A DNA stretch of 64,000 nucleotides, from the NCBI GenBank assembly GCA_030645235.1, contig JAUSMV010000032.1, forward strand, positions 1 to 64,000, given 5' to 3'. The notes under the pieces were generated by a model that did not search any database, was not told the DNA's origin, and saw only the letters and a program-made list of their open reading frames with translations. Each line of letters starts with the position of its first letter. Positions within the stretch are counted from its first letter, which is position 1. Position numbers and translations under genes: made by a program. Shown one piece after another: positions 36,037 to 44,560 of this stretch. This DNA comes from Parvibaculum sp. (lineage in GTDB: Bacteria > Pseudomonadota > Alphaproteobacteria > Parvibaculales > Parvibaculaceae).

Positions 36037-37082
36037 GCAAAACCAACACGGGCAATTTCTTTGAAGACTTCAAAGTCGGCCAGGTTTTGACTCATGCGAC
36101 GCCGCGCACGCTGACCGATGGTGATCGCGCACTCTATCAGGCGTTGTTCGGTTCGCGCTTCAGCCTGCAATCATCTGACGAAGTGGCACGTGCCGTAGGC
36201 TATGCGCAATCGCCCGTTGATGATCTTCTGGCCTTCCACGTGGTTTTTGGCAAAACCGTACCCGACGTGTCGCTCAACGCGGTGGCAAATCTTGGCTATG
36301 CCGATTGTCGTTTTCTGAAACCCGTCTTTCCCGGCGATACGCTGTCGACCATTTCAAAAGTCATTGGTCTTAAAGAAAATTCAGACGGTACGACAGGTGT
36401 TGTCTATGTGCGCTCGACAGGCCGCAATCAACGTGACGAGATCGTGCTCGATTATGTGCGTTGGGTAATGGTGCGTAAGCGCGACAAAGCCTCGCCCGCA
36501 CCTGAAACTGATGTACCTAAGTTGCCTGCTACCGTTGATGTCGCTTTCCTTGAAGTGCCTGCTCATACGAATTTCAAGAATTTTGTTCTTGCCGCATCGG
36601 GATCCGAGCACCTCTGGGATGATTATGCGGTCGGTGAAAAGATCGATCATGTTGATGGCGTGACGATTGAAGAGGCCGAGCACATGATGGCGACGCGGCT
36701 CTATCAGAACACGGCCAAGGTTCATTTCAACCAGTTCACCGAAGGTCAGGGTCGTTTCGGTCGCCGCTTGATCTACGGCGGTCACGTAATTTCGCTGGCG
36801 CGGTCGCTCTCGTTCAATGGACTTGGCAATGCGCAGCTTGTGGCAGCGATCAATGGTGGGCGTCATGTTGCGCCCTGCTTTGCAGGTGACACGATTTTTG
36901 CGTGGTCAGAGGTTCTCGACAGTGCGCCTCTTGAGGGTCGAGATGATCTCGGTGCGCTGCGTCTGCGCACTATCGCGACGAAGAATCTACTTTGTGCAAA
37001 CTTCCCCGGCGCGCTCGAAAAGGGCTATGTCGAAGGTGTTATCCTTGATCTTGATTACTGGGTCTTGATTCCGCGACGTTAG
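36033..37082 (+). CDS. MaoC-family double-hotdog hydratase, mesaconyl-CoA hydratase-like
   Basis: 349 residues forming two hotdog halves: the first (about 1-150) with FFEDFKVGQVLTHATPRTLT, the second (about 180-349) with HLWDDYAVGEKIDHVDGVTI and the hydratase-like FGRRLIYGGHVISLARSLS. Length and layout agree with mesaconyl-CoA (2-methylfumaryl-CoA) hydratases of the ethylmalonyl-CoA pathway, which work next to beta-methylmalyl-CoA lyase. That specific assignment is inference; I see no ethylmalonyl-CoA mutase or crotonyl-CoA carboxylase in the window. Confidence 0.78.
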   Translation: MSKTNTGNFFEDFKVGQVLTHATPRTLTDGDRALYQALFGSRFSLQSSDEVARAVGYAQSPVDDLLAFHVVFGKTVPDVSLNAVANLGYADCRFLKPVFPGDTLSTISKVIGLKENSDGTTGVVYVRSTGRNQRDEIVLDYVRWVMVRKRDKASPAPETDVPKLPATVDVAFLEVPAHTNFKNFVLAASGSEHLWDDYAVGEKIDHVDGVTIEEAEHMMATRLYQNTAKVHFNQFTEGQGRFGRRLIYGGHVISLARSLSFNGLGNAQLVAAINGGRHVAPCFAGDTIFAWSEVLDSAPLEGRDDLGALRLRTIATKNLLCANFPGALEKGYVEGVILDLDYWVLIPRR

Positions 37083-37230
37083 TCCCGGCAAATATTTCGC
37101 AGGGAGCACGACAATCTTTGAGAACTGTTCGCAGATGATGATTTTGGCGGCTCTCCTGATTGCCTTCACGGGCAACGCGGGCTAAACAACATCATTCCAT
37201 CCGCCCGTCGTAATTCCGGGAACAAATGAC

Positions 37231-37635
37231 ATGGCTGCACCGCGACAGGTAGAGCGTCCGCTTTCGCCGCATCTCCAGATTTATCGCTTCACCATCACCA
37301 TGGCGATGTCGATCATCCACCGTATTACCGGCGTCGGTCTTTATGGCGGTACCGCGCTTCTGGCCTGGTGGCTTATCGCGCTTGCGACCGGACCGGACGC
37401 TTATGCGATGTTTATGTCGGTTGCGGGATCATGGATCGGCAAGCTCGTGCTTTTCGGCTTCACCTGGGCGCTTGTTAATCATCTCCTGAGCGGCTTGCGC
37501 TATTTCTGGTGGGACGCTGTTTTGGCGTTTGAGAAGAAGACCGCCGATCTCATCAGTTGGTCGGCAGCCATTGGCGGGGTGTTGCTCACGGTTGCTATTT
37601 GGGCAGCTGCAATCTGCCTGCGGGGGGCATTGTAA
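37231..37635 (+). CDS. sdhC: Succinate dehydrogenase cytochrome b556 subunit
   Basis: 134 residues, three membrane helices. RPLSPHLQIYRF and SIIHRITGVGLYGG are the quinone-site N-terminal motifs. The haem ligand His is retained at residue 84 in LVNHLLSGLRYFWWD, but the second conserved His of the usual GIRH motif is Tyr. Preceded by 148 bases of non-coding sequence with the sdh promoter. Confidence 0.95.
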   Translation: MAAPRQVERPLSPHLQIYRFTITMAMSIIHRITGVGLYGGTALLAWWLIALATGPDAYAMFMSVAGSWIGKLVLFGFTWALVNHLLSGLRYFWWDAVLAFEKKTADLISWSAAIGGVLLTVAIWAAAICLRGAL

Positions 37636-38024
37636 TGTCCAAACAAGACATGCGTACACCTCTGGCCAAAATCCTCCATCTGGGTTCAGCGAAATCGGGC
37701 ACTGAGGATCATGTGATCCAGCGCGCAACGGCTTTGGCCATCGCGCCGCTCAGTGTCTTTGCCATCGTCTCGGTCGTGGCGCTTATTGGCGCTGACTATG
37801 AGACAGCGCGCGCCTATGTTGGCCATCCGCTGATCTCGATTCTTCTCATCGCACTTATCAGCGCATTCGTGCTTCACATGCGCATCGGTGTGAAAATCAC
37901 GATTGAGGACTATGTGCATTCTGAAGGTCTTAAGCATTATTCGCTTCTGGCCAATTCCTTCTTTTCCTACGGCATCGGTCTGGCCTGCATTTATGCAGCA
38001 CTCAAGATCGGCTTTGGTTCCTGA
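37635..38024 (+). CDS. sdhD: Succinate dehydrogenase membrane anchor subunit
   Basis: 129 residues from ATG 37635, which shares one base with the sdhC stop. GSAKSGTEDHVIQRATALAI and the haem-side LHMRIGVKITIEDYVHSEGL are typical of SdhD. Three helices. The open frame from 37557 is a shadow of sdhC. Confidence 0.95.
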   Translation: MSKQDMRTPLAKILHLGSAKSGTEDHVIQRATALAIAPLSVFAIVSVVALIGADYETARAYVGHPLISILLIALISAFVLHMRIGVKITIEDYVHSEGLKHYSLLANSFFSYGIGLACIYAALKIGFGS

Positions 38025-38048
38025 TATTTAACGCGTCGAGACAAGACC

Positions 38049-39848
38049 ATGTCAGCATCGCAATCTTATACGTTCATCGACCATACCTTCGACGCGGTTG
38101 TCGTCGGCGCGGGTGGCGCGGGACTTCGCGCGACGCTTGGCTGCGTTGAAAAAGGTTTGAAGACGGCAAACATCACCAAGGTGTTTCCGACGCGCAGTCA
38201 TACGGTTGCGGCTCAAGGCGGCGTTGCCGCCTCGCTCGGCAATATGGGTCCCGATGACTGGCGCTGGCATATGTATGACACGGTCAAAGGGTCAGACTGG
38301 CTCGGCGATCAAGATGCGATCGAGTATCTCTGCCGTCATGCGCCGGAAGCTGTTTATGAGCTTGAGCACTTTGGTGTGCCCTTCTCGCGCACCGAAGACG
38401 GTAAGATTTATCAACGCCCCTTTGGCGGCATGACAACGAATTTCGGCGAAGGTATTGCCCAGCGCACCTGCGCTGCTGCCGACCGTACCGGTCATGCGAT
38501 GCTCCACACGCTTTACGGTCAGTCGCTGCGCCACAACGCTGAATTCTATATTGAGTATTTTGCCATCGACCTCATCATGGACGAAAGCGGCGTATGCCGC
38601 GGTGTTGTGGCGATCGATATGGCGACGGGCGAAATCCATCGTTTCCGTTCATCGCTCGTGATTTTGGCGACAGGTGGTTATGGCCGTGCTTATTTCTCAG
38701 CGACATCGGCCCATACCTGCACAGGTGACGGCAATGCGATGGTGTTGCGTGCCGGTCTGCCGCTGCAAGACATGGAATTTGTGCAGTTCCATCCGACCGG
38801 CATTTATGGGTCCGGCTGTCTCATCACGGAAGGCTCGCGCGGCGAAGGTGGCTATCTCGTCAATTCCGCAGGCGAGCGTTTCATGGAGCGCTATGCGCCG
38901 TCAGCCAAAGACCTGGCTTCGCGTGACGTGGTGAGCCGCGCCATGACGATTGAAATCCGCGAAGGTCGCGGCGTTGGTCCAGACAAGGATCATATTTTCC
39001 TGCATCTTGATCATCTCGATCCGAAAATCCTTGCTGAACGTCTGCCCGGCATTTCTGAATCTGCCCGCATCTTTGCAGGTGTTGATGTGACGAAGGAGCC
39101 GATCCCTGTGCTCCCGACCGTGCATTACAATATGGGTGGTATCCCGACCAATTATCACGGTCAGGTTCTGACGTTGAAAGACGGCAATCCCGATACCGTC
39201 GTGCCGGGCCTCATGGCTATCGGCGAAGCAGCTTGCGTGTCGGTTCACGGCGCCAATCGTCTTGGTTCCAATTCGCTCATTGATCTTGTTGTGTTTGGCC
39301 GCGCCGCTGGCATTAAAGCCGCCGAGCTCGTAACGCCCGGTGCGCGTCAGCCGGAATTCAAGAAGGGTGACGGTGACAATGCGCTCGCCCGTCTCGATCA
39401 TTTCCGCAATGCCAATGGCTCGACGCCAACCTCGGTGTTGCGTGGCCGCATGCAGCGCGTGATGCAGGATGATGTGGCTGTGTTCCGCACCGGTGAAACA
39501 CTTGAGCAGGGCCGCAAGCGTATTGCTGAAGTTCATGCTGCGATGCCCGACATTCGTGTCTCGGATCGTTCACTCGTCTGGAACTCAGACCTCATTGAAA
39601 CGCTTGAGTTCGACAATCTCATCGTGCAGGCCATTGCGACCGTTGAGGGCGCGGTGGGCCGCAAGGAAAGCCGCGGCGCGCATGCGCGTGAAGATTATCC
39701 GGATCGTGATGATGAAAACTGGATGAAGCACACGCTCTGCTGGGTCGATGACAAATCGGGCAAGCCGCGCGTCGATTACCGTCCGGTCCATACTTACACG
39801 ATGTCGAACGATATCGATTACATCAAACCAAAGGCACGCGTTTACTGA
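38049..39848 (+). CDS. sdhA: Succinate dehydrogenase flavoprotein subunit
   Basis: 599 residues. [15 protein letters not shown] binds [19 protein letters not shown] holds the His for covalent flavin attachment, [21 protein letters not shown] and the catalytic Arg in [18 protein letters not shown] follow. Oxidises succinate to fumarate, complex II. 24 bases after sdhD. Confidence 0.97.
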   Translation: MSASQSYTFIDHTFDAVVVGAGGAGLRATLGCVEKGLKTANITKVFPTRSHTVAAQGGVAASLGNMGPDDWRWHMYDTVKGSDWLGDQDAIEYLCRHAPEAVYELEHFGVPFSRTEDGKIYQRPFGGMTTNFGEGIAQRTCAAADRTGHAMLHTLYGQSLRHNAEFYIEYFAIDLIMDESGVCRGVVAIDMATGEIHRFRSSLVILATGGYGRAYFSATSAHTCTGDGNAMVLRAGLPLQDMEFVQFHPTGIYGSGCLITEGSRGEGGYLVNSAGERFMERYAPSAKDLASRDVVSRAMTIEIREGRGVGPDKDHIFLHLDHLDPKILAERLPGISESARIFAGVDVTKEPIPVLPTVHYNMGGIPTNYHGQVLTLKDGNPDTVVPGLMAIGEAACVSVHGANRLGSNSLIDLVVFGRAAGIKAAELVTPGARQPEFKKGDGDNALARLDHFRNANGSTPTSVLRGRMQRVMQDDVAVFRTGETLEQGRKRIAEVHAAMPDIRVSDRSLVWNSDLIETLEFDNLIVQAIATVEGAVGRKESRGAHAREDYPDRDDENWMKHTLCWVDDKSGKPRVDYRPVHTYTMSNDIDYIKPKARVY

Positions 39849-39867
39849 CGCGCTAAAGGGTTGAAAC

Positions 39868-40644
39868 ATGGTTCAATTTACGCTGCCAAAAAATTCAAAG
39901 CCCACTGAAGGCCGTACCTTCAAGGCCGAGGGCGCAAAGCGCGTCAAAAACTTCCGCGTTTATCGCTGGTCGCCAGATGATGACAAAAATCCGAGCATCG
40001 ACACGTTCGAGGTTGATCTAGATAAGTGCGGACCGATGGTGCTCGATGCGCTCATCAAGATCAAAAATGAAGTCGATCAGACGCTGACGTTCCGTCGCTC
40101 ATGCCGTGAAGGCATTTGCGGCTCTTGCGCCATGAATATCGATGGTCAGAACACGCTCGCTTGCACTAAAGGCATCGACGAGTGCAAAGGCGACGTCAAA
40201 ATCTACCCGTTACCCAGCATGGGCGTGATCAAGGACCTCGTACCTGATCTTACTGGCTTTTATGCGCAGCATGCTTCGATTGAGCCGTGGCTTCAGACGA
40301 AATCGCCGACACCTGAAAAAGAGTGGAAGCAATCCCATGATGACCGCGAAAAGCTCGACGGGCTTTATGAGTGCATTCTCTGCGCCTGCTGCACCACGTC
40401 CTGCCCGTCCTATTGGTGGAACGGTGACCGCTATCTCGGCCCCGCGACATTGTTGCAGGCCTATCGCTGGCTTGCCGACAGCCGCGACGAAGCCAAGGGT
40501 GAACGCCTTGATAATCTTGAAGATCCGTTCCGTCTTTATCGCTGCCACACGATCATGAACTGCGCCAAGACCTGCCCCAAGGGTTTGAACCCAGCCAAGG
40601 CTATTGCCGAAATTAAAAAGATGATGGTCGAACGCCAGGCGTAA
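39868..40644 (+). CDS. sdhB: Succinate dehydrogenase iron-sulfur subunit
   Basis: 258 residues. [2Fe-2S] ligands in [20 protein letters not shown], [4Fe-4S] in [18 protein letters not shown] and [3Fe-4S] in [20 protein letters not shown]. Last gene of sdhCDAB, followed by a terminator. Confidence 0.97.
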   Translation: MVQFTLPKNSKPTEGRTFKAEGAKRVKNFRVYRWSPDDDKNPSIDTFEVDLDKCGPMVLDALIKIKNEVDQTLTFRRSCREGICGSCAMNIDGQNTLACTKGIDECKGDVKIYPLPSMGVIKDLVPDLTGFYAQHASIEPWLQTKSPTPEKEWKQSHDDREKLDGLYECILCACCTTSCPSYWWNGDRYLGPATLLQAYRWLADSRDEAKGERLDNLEDPFRLYRCHTIMNCAKTCPKGLNPAKAIAEIKKMMVERQA

Positions 40645-40663
40645 ATTTACGCGCATAGAAATT

Positions 40664-40696
40664 CAAAAGGCCGTCTCGTTGAGGCGGCCTTTTTGT
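40664..40696 (+). terminator. Rho-independent terminator after sdhB
   Basis: AAAGGCCGTCTC pairs with GAGGCGGCCTTT (one wobble) around GTT, followed by TTTTTG. It lies between sdhB and the GFA-like gene. Confidence 0.88.
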
Positions 40697-40710
40697 TTTA
40701 GGATCACGCC

Positions 40711-41106
40711 ATGAACGAAATGGAAAAACATCAGGGCCAATGCCATTGCGGCGCGGTGCGGTTTGAAGTCGAGACGATGCATGATGTTGTCATCGATGAT
40801 TGCAATTGCTCGGTCTGCACCAAGACGGGTTTCCTGCATCTGATCGTGCCAGCCTCGCGCTTTCATATTTTGCAGGGCGAGGATCAGCTCACCACCTACA
40901 CGTTCAACACGGGCGTGGCCAAGCACCTCTTTTGCAAAATCTGCGGCGTCAAACCGTTCTATGTGCCGCGGTCAAACCCCGATGGCTGGAGCGTTAATTT
41001 TCGTTGTCTCAACCGCGATGAATTTGGCGTGGTTGATATCCGACCTTTTGATGGTCAGAACTGGGAAGCGAATGCGGGCGTCTTAAGCGATCTCAGCAAA
41101 GATTAA
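40711..41106 (+). CDS. GFA / CENP-V domain zinc protein
   Basis: 131 residues. Zinc-binding cysteine pairs are QCHCGAVRFEV, CNCSVCTKTG and FCKICGVKPFY, the fingerprint of the glutathione-dependent formaldehyde-activating (GFA) fold. Most such proteins have no proven formaldehyde role. Single gene after the sdh terminator, convergent with a lipoprotein gene six bases away. Confidence 0.85.
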   Translation: MNEMEKHQGQCHCGAVRFEVETMHDVVIDDCNCSVCTKTGFLHLIVPASRFHILQGEDQLTTYTFNTGVAKHLFCKICGVKPFYVPRSNPDGWSVNFRCLNRDEFGVVDIRPFDGQNWEANAGVLSDLSKD

Positions 41107-41112
41107 GCTGAC

Positions 41113-41664
41113 CTACTCGACCACATATTCGGAACTCGGCGGTGTGTATTCGGCGAGGAAGAGTAGCGCGTATTTCAGGTCGGAATAGGTTTTGAAGCGG
41201 CAATCGCTGTCTGTTTTTTCGATATGAAAATCGCTGAGTTTCTTGCCGTGGGCTTTGGCGACATCGTTAAAGTCGGAGCAGACGGGCGCGTAAGCAAACC
41301 AGCTTTTTCCCTTCTGACGAAAAAGCCCATACATCGGGTTGCCCGTGATGCCATCCGGCATAGCGACACCGACGAAGTCACCTTGCCTCATATCGTCAAA
41401 CATGGCGCGGAAAGGTTTGTCATCCTGCGGCGTAAACAGATAGCCAACATCAAGACGTTTGACGCTAGCCTCGCTCGGTTTGTCGTGAGTCCGCTTGCCC
41501 TCTTCGTCAAGCGTATAGAGCCTGAGCTTTGTCCCGTCAGCGAGCGGATAGTCCGCATCGTCAGGTCCGAAAAGCGGCATCACGGAGACAAAGCAACCGG
41601 AGAGAAGAACAGCTACAGAGGCGAGGGCAAACCATCTGGCAAATGGCATCCGTGTAAGGGACAT
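41113..41664 (-). CDS. Predicted lipoprotein of unknown function
   Basis: 183 residues. The signal LASVAVLLSGC has a lipobox with Cys near residue 23, so the mature protein is acylated. The rest is soluble, with GTKLRLYTLDEEGKRTHDKP and a Cys pair (APVCSDF and DSDCRFKTY) that could form a disulfide. No family recognised. Confidence 0.75.
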   Translation of the reverse strand: MSLTRMPFARWFALASVAVLLSGCFVSVMPLFGPDDADYPLADGTKLRLYTLDEEGKRTHDKPSEASVKRLDVGYLFTPQDDKPFRAMFDDMRQGDFVGVAMPDGITGNPMYGLFRQKGKSWFAYAPVCSDFNDVAKAHGKKLSDFHIEKTDSDCRFKTYSDLKYALLFLAEYTPPSSEYVVE

Positions 41665-41721
41665 GGGGGAGCTCCTTGCGATGACCTTTGAATGCTGCTC
41701 TAGCCGTTCATCTGAAGCAAA

Positions 41722-41763
41722 CGAAAAGAAAAGGCCCGTATCAGAGGAGTGACACGGGCCTTA
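41722..41763 (-). terminator. Rho-independent terminator, minus strand
   Basis: The ACGGGCCTT and AAGGCCCGT arms (41731-41739 and 41754-41762) are followed on the minus strand by TTTTCTTTTC. The plus-strand side reads only TTATG, so the minus direction is meant. Confidence 0.75.
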
Positions 41764-41930
41764 TGAAACAGGGCAAGAGATATGCCGGGGCCTGACTAGG
41801 CTTAACGGGGCTCTGCCCATACACTACTGAACATGAAATCAACACGTTCAAACTTTGCACCACGCCGTGTGTGACGGCGTGGGGGCAAGTTTAAGGACTG
41901 AAGTTGAATGCTAAGTGAACAGAGCGGAAT
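41728..41930 (-). ncRNA. Candidate structured RNA or long structured 3' leader on the minus strand
   Basis: On the minus strand, a CACGCCGTC/GACGGCGTG-type hairpin (41861-41881), then GGGCA-GAG...CTC-T-TGCCC pairing (41771-41818), end in a terminator hairpin AAGGCCCGT/ACGGGCCTT followed by TTTTCTTTTC (41722-41763). No protein is encoded. It could be an independent small RNA or the 3' UTR of the ABM monooxygenase gene (41973-42281), which runs in the same direction. Ends are uncertain. Confidence 0.4.
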
Positions 41931-41972
41931 GAGACCTAAAAATTTCGGTTACTATTTTGTAACGTTGAAAAA

Positions 41973-42281
41973 TTAAGTCTGCGGTTTTGCGGGCTTTTCC
42001 GCGATGGTGCGGATATGCATGTCGGGCTTTGCGCTCGTGAGATCGCGCAGTTTTTTCACGAAGTCGAGGCAATAGTCCTGTTCGAAATGGAAACTGACGG
42101 CGTCGTGGTCCTTCCATTCTTCATAGAAAAAGAATGTGCCTGGTTCCATGACGTCTTCAAAATACCAATAGTTGAGACAGCCTGCTTCCTTACGCGACAA
42201 CAGGACCTGCCGTTCTGAAATCTCAAAGAATGCTTGTTGTTTGTCACTGGGTATTGTCATGCGCCCGGTAATAACAATCAT
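41973..42281 (-). CDS. Antibiotic biosynthesis monooxygenase (ABM/YgiN-like) domain protein
   Basis: 102 residues, a single dimeric alpha-beta ABM fold: VITGRMTIPSDKQQAFFEI at the start, LSRKEAGCLNYWYFED in the middle and FFFYEEWKDHDAVSFHFEQ, which matches the conserved E-W-x(n)-H pattern. Members include quinol monooxygenase YgiN and many of unknown role. Single gene. Confidence 0.85.
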   Translation of the reverse strand: MIVITGRMTIPSDKQQAFFEISERQVLLSRKEAGCLNYWYFEDVMEPGTFFFYEEWKDHDAVSFHFEQDYCLDFVKKLRDLTSAKPDMHIRTIAEKPAKPQT

Positions 42282-42309
42282 TATTGTGTCCTGTTGCGTT
42301 TTATCTCAA

Positions 42310-42345
42310 AGAAAAACCCGCGCACCTGTGGAGGTGCGCGGGTTT
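42310..42345 (-). terminator. Strong terminator after the Ala/Pro/Glu-repeat gene
   Basis: A perfect 14-bp stem (42314-42327 with 42332-42345) with a four-base loop; on the minus strand it is followed by TTTTCTTTG. It ends the 42369-42656 gene. Confidence 0.88.
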
Positions 42346-42368
42346 GACTTCTACTGCCGTGATTTATC

Positions 42369-42656
42369 TTACGGCTTTGTTTGTTCTTCGGGCGCTGCCG
42401 GTGTCATTTCAGACGGCGCGGCATCGACAGGAGCAGCTTCGGGCGCGGCCGGTGTTTCAGCAGCCGGTGCTTCAGCAGCTGGTGCTTCGGCAGCGGGAGC
42501 TTCTGCAGCAGGGGCTTCAGCCGCTGGCGCCATTTCGCTTGTCGGTGCCATAGCATCAGCCGGAGCTGCTGCTTCTTTGTTGGTCATGTTGTAGCCGAAA
42601 TACAAAACGCCTGCGATTACGATCACGGCAACAATCAGTTTAACGGTATTGGACAT
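42369..42656 (-). CDS. Membrane-anchored protein with EAPAA repeats
   Basis: 95 residues from ATG 42656. One N-terminal membrane helix (KLIVAVIVIAGVLYFGYNM), then a periplasmic tail made almost entirely of Ala/Pro/Glu, with four or five tandem EAPAA units and no globular part. Such tails are extended and may span the periplasm or bind a partner. The open frame extends to 42770, but that part crosses hairpins and is unlikely to be coding. Function unknown. Confidence 0.65.
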   Translation of the reverse strand: MSNTVKLIVAVIVIAGVLYFGYNMTNKEAAAPADAMAPTSEMAPAAEAPAAEAPAAEAPAAEAPAAETPAAPEAAPVDAAPSEMTPAAPEEQTKP

Positions 42657-42978
42657 TGTAATTCCTCTTCCCCAGAGTTCCCTGGCCCTAGTTGGACCAC
42701 AGGTGGTCCTGCTCCGGTCACCCCGGAGTTTCCAACTTGCAATGCTAGAGCATGGACTGATTTGTGCCACTTACAAACAGGATCAAAATGCGTGATTTTG
42801 TGACCTTGCATGCAAGCCCCCCTCCCAGCTTGCAAAAATGCAACGCTTAAGGGCGTTTCGGGCTATGCCAAGCCTTGCCCCTGAGGGGTGCCAGGGGCTA
42901 ACTAATGCCACAAAAAGCGCCAAAACCGGCTTTGACCGGAGGCGTATGAACAACAGTGAGCGCGAGGGACGACGGGTC
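42657..42978. promoter_or_regulatory. Divergent region between the repeat-protein gene and mmsA, with hairpins
   Basis: 322 bases with no gene. Two clean inverted repeats lie close together, GGACCAC-AG-GTGGTCC (42694-42709) and CTCCGG/CCGGAG (42712-42728). TGCAATGCTAGA (42738-42749) repeats half of the MarR operator at 18.77 kb. These could be control elements for either gene. Confidence 0.4.
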
Positions 42979-44478
42979 ATGGTCAAGGAACTGACGCATT
43001 TTATCGGCGGCAAGCATGTCAAAGGCACAAGCGGTCGCTTCCTTGATGTGACGAACCCCAACACGGGCGAAGTTACCGCCCGCACGCCGCTCGCCACCAC
43101 CGCTGAACTGCGTGCCGCCGTTGCCGTTGCTGCTGCCGCTTTTCCTGAATGGGCCGCCACCAACCCGCAGCGCCGCGCACGCGTGATGTTCGAGTTCAAG
43201 CGGCTCCTTGAAGCCAATATGAACGAGCTTGCCATGATGCTCTCGCTTGAGCATGGCAAAGTGCTGGCGGACGCGCGCGGCGACGTGCAGCGCGGTCTTG
43301 AGGTCATCGAATTTGCCTGCGGTATCCCGCATCTCCAGAAAGGCGAATTCACCGAAGGTGCCGGTCCCGGTATCGACATGTATTCAATGCGTCAACCTCT
43401 GGGTGTCGGCGCAGGCATCACACCGTTCAACTTCCCCGCTATGATCCCGATGTGGATGTTCGGCGTCGCCATTGCCTGCGGCAACACCTTTATCCTGAAG
43501 CCGTCGGAAAAAGATCCGTCAGTGCCGATCCGTTTGGCTGAACTTCTCCTCGAAGCGGGCGCCCCTGCCGGTGTGCTCAATGTTGTGAACGGCGACAAGG
43601 AAGCGGTCGATGCGATCCTCACTGACCCGACCATTCAGGCTGTGAGCTTTGTGGGTTCCTCCGACATCGCGCAATACATCTATGCGACGGGTGCGGCGAA
43701 CGGCAAACGTGTGCAGGCGATGGGTGGCGCGAAGAACCACGCGATCATCATGCCGGATGCCGATATGGATCAGGTCGTGAACGATCTCATCGGTTCGGCC
43801 TATGGCTCGGCGGGCGAGCGCTGCATGGCGCTGCCGGTGGCGGTGCCTGTGGGCGAAGAAACCGCTGACCGCCTCATCGAAAAACTCATCCCCCGCGTGC
43901 AGGCCTTGAAGATCGGCACATCGACCGATCCCGAAAGCGATTACGGTCCGCTCGTTTCGCGCGCTCATATGGAAAAAGTGCGTGGCTACATTGATCTTGC
44001 CGTCAAAGAAGGCGCGAAGCTCGTCGTCGATGGCCGTGGCTTCAAATTGCAGGGCTATGAAAACGGTTTCTTCCTTGGCGGGTGCCTGTTCGACAATGTG
44101 ACGCCCGACATGAAGACCTATAAGGAAGAAATCTTTGGGCCGGTGCTTCAGATCGTGCGTGCGAAAACCTTTGAAGAGGCCGCAGAGCTCCCCACTAAAC
44201 ATCAGTATGGCAATGGTGTTGCGATCTTCACACGTGACGGCGATGCGGCACGCTCGTTTGCGGCGCGTGTGCAGGTCGGCATGGTCGGCATCAACGTGCC
44301 GATCCCGGTGCCGCTGGCATACCATAGCTTCGGCGGCTGGAAGCGGTCTGCCTTTGGCGATACCAACCAGCACGGCACTGAGGGCGTGAAATTCTGGACC
44401 AAAGTTAAAACCGTCACGTCGCGTTGGCCCACCGGCGTCAAGGAAGGTTCGTCTTTCGTCATTCCTACAATGGGATAG
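42979..44478 (+). CDS. mmsA: CoA-acylating methylmalonate-semialdehyde dehydrogenase
   Basis: 499 residues from ATG 42979 (GAGGGA upstream); the frame is open to 42838 but unconserved there. LTHFIGGKHVKGTSGRFLDV at the start and the catalytic Cys in GSAGERCMALPVAVPVG are MmsA marks; most aldehyde dehydrogenases have GQ.C at that spot. FNFPAMIPMWMF and KPSEKDPSVPIRLAELL bind NAD. It converts (methyl)malonate semialdehyde to propionyl- or acetyl-CoA in valine, beta-alanine or inositol breakdown. Confidence 0.93.
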   Translation: MVKELTHFIGGKHVKGTSGRFLDVTNPNTGEVTARTPLATTAELRAAVAVAAAAFPEWAATNPQRRARVMFEFKRLLEANMNELAMMLSLEHGKVLADARGDVQRGLEVIEFACGIPHLQKGEFTEGAGPGIDMYSMRQPLGVGAGITPFNFPAMIPMWMFGVAIACGNTFILKPSEKDPSVPIRLAELLLEAGAPAGVLNVVNGDKEAVDAILTDPTIQAVSFVGSSDIAQYIYATGAANGKRVQAMGGAKNHAIIMPDADMDQVVNDLIGSAYGSAGERCMALPVAVPVGEETADRLIEKLIPRVQALKIGTSTDPESDYGPLVSRAHMEKVRGYIDLAVKEGAKLVVDGRGFKLQGYENGFFLGGCLFDNVTPDMKTYKEEIFGPVLQIVRAKTFEEAAELPTKHQYGNGVAIFTRDGDAARSFAARVQVGMVGINVPIPVPLAYHSFGGWKRSAFGDTNQHGTEGVKFWTKVKTVTSRWPTGVKEGSSFVIPTMG

Positions 44479-44498
44479 GTTTTGGCAGAATGAGATGA

Positions 44499-44536
44499 CA
44501 AATGGCGCTTCCATATGGTCGCGCCATTTGCTTTTC
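44499..44536 (+). terminator. Rho-independent terminator after mmsA
   Basis: CAAATGGCGC (44499-44508) pairs with GCGCCATTTG (44521-44530), followed by CTTTTC. It lies just before the NAT ribosome site. Confidence 0.75.
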
Positions 44537-44560
44537 TGGCGGCCCCTTAAGGAGACGTTC

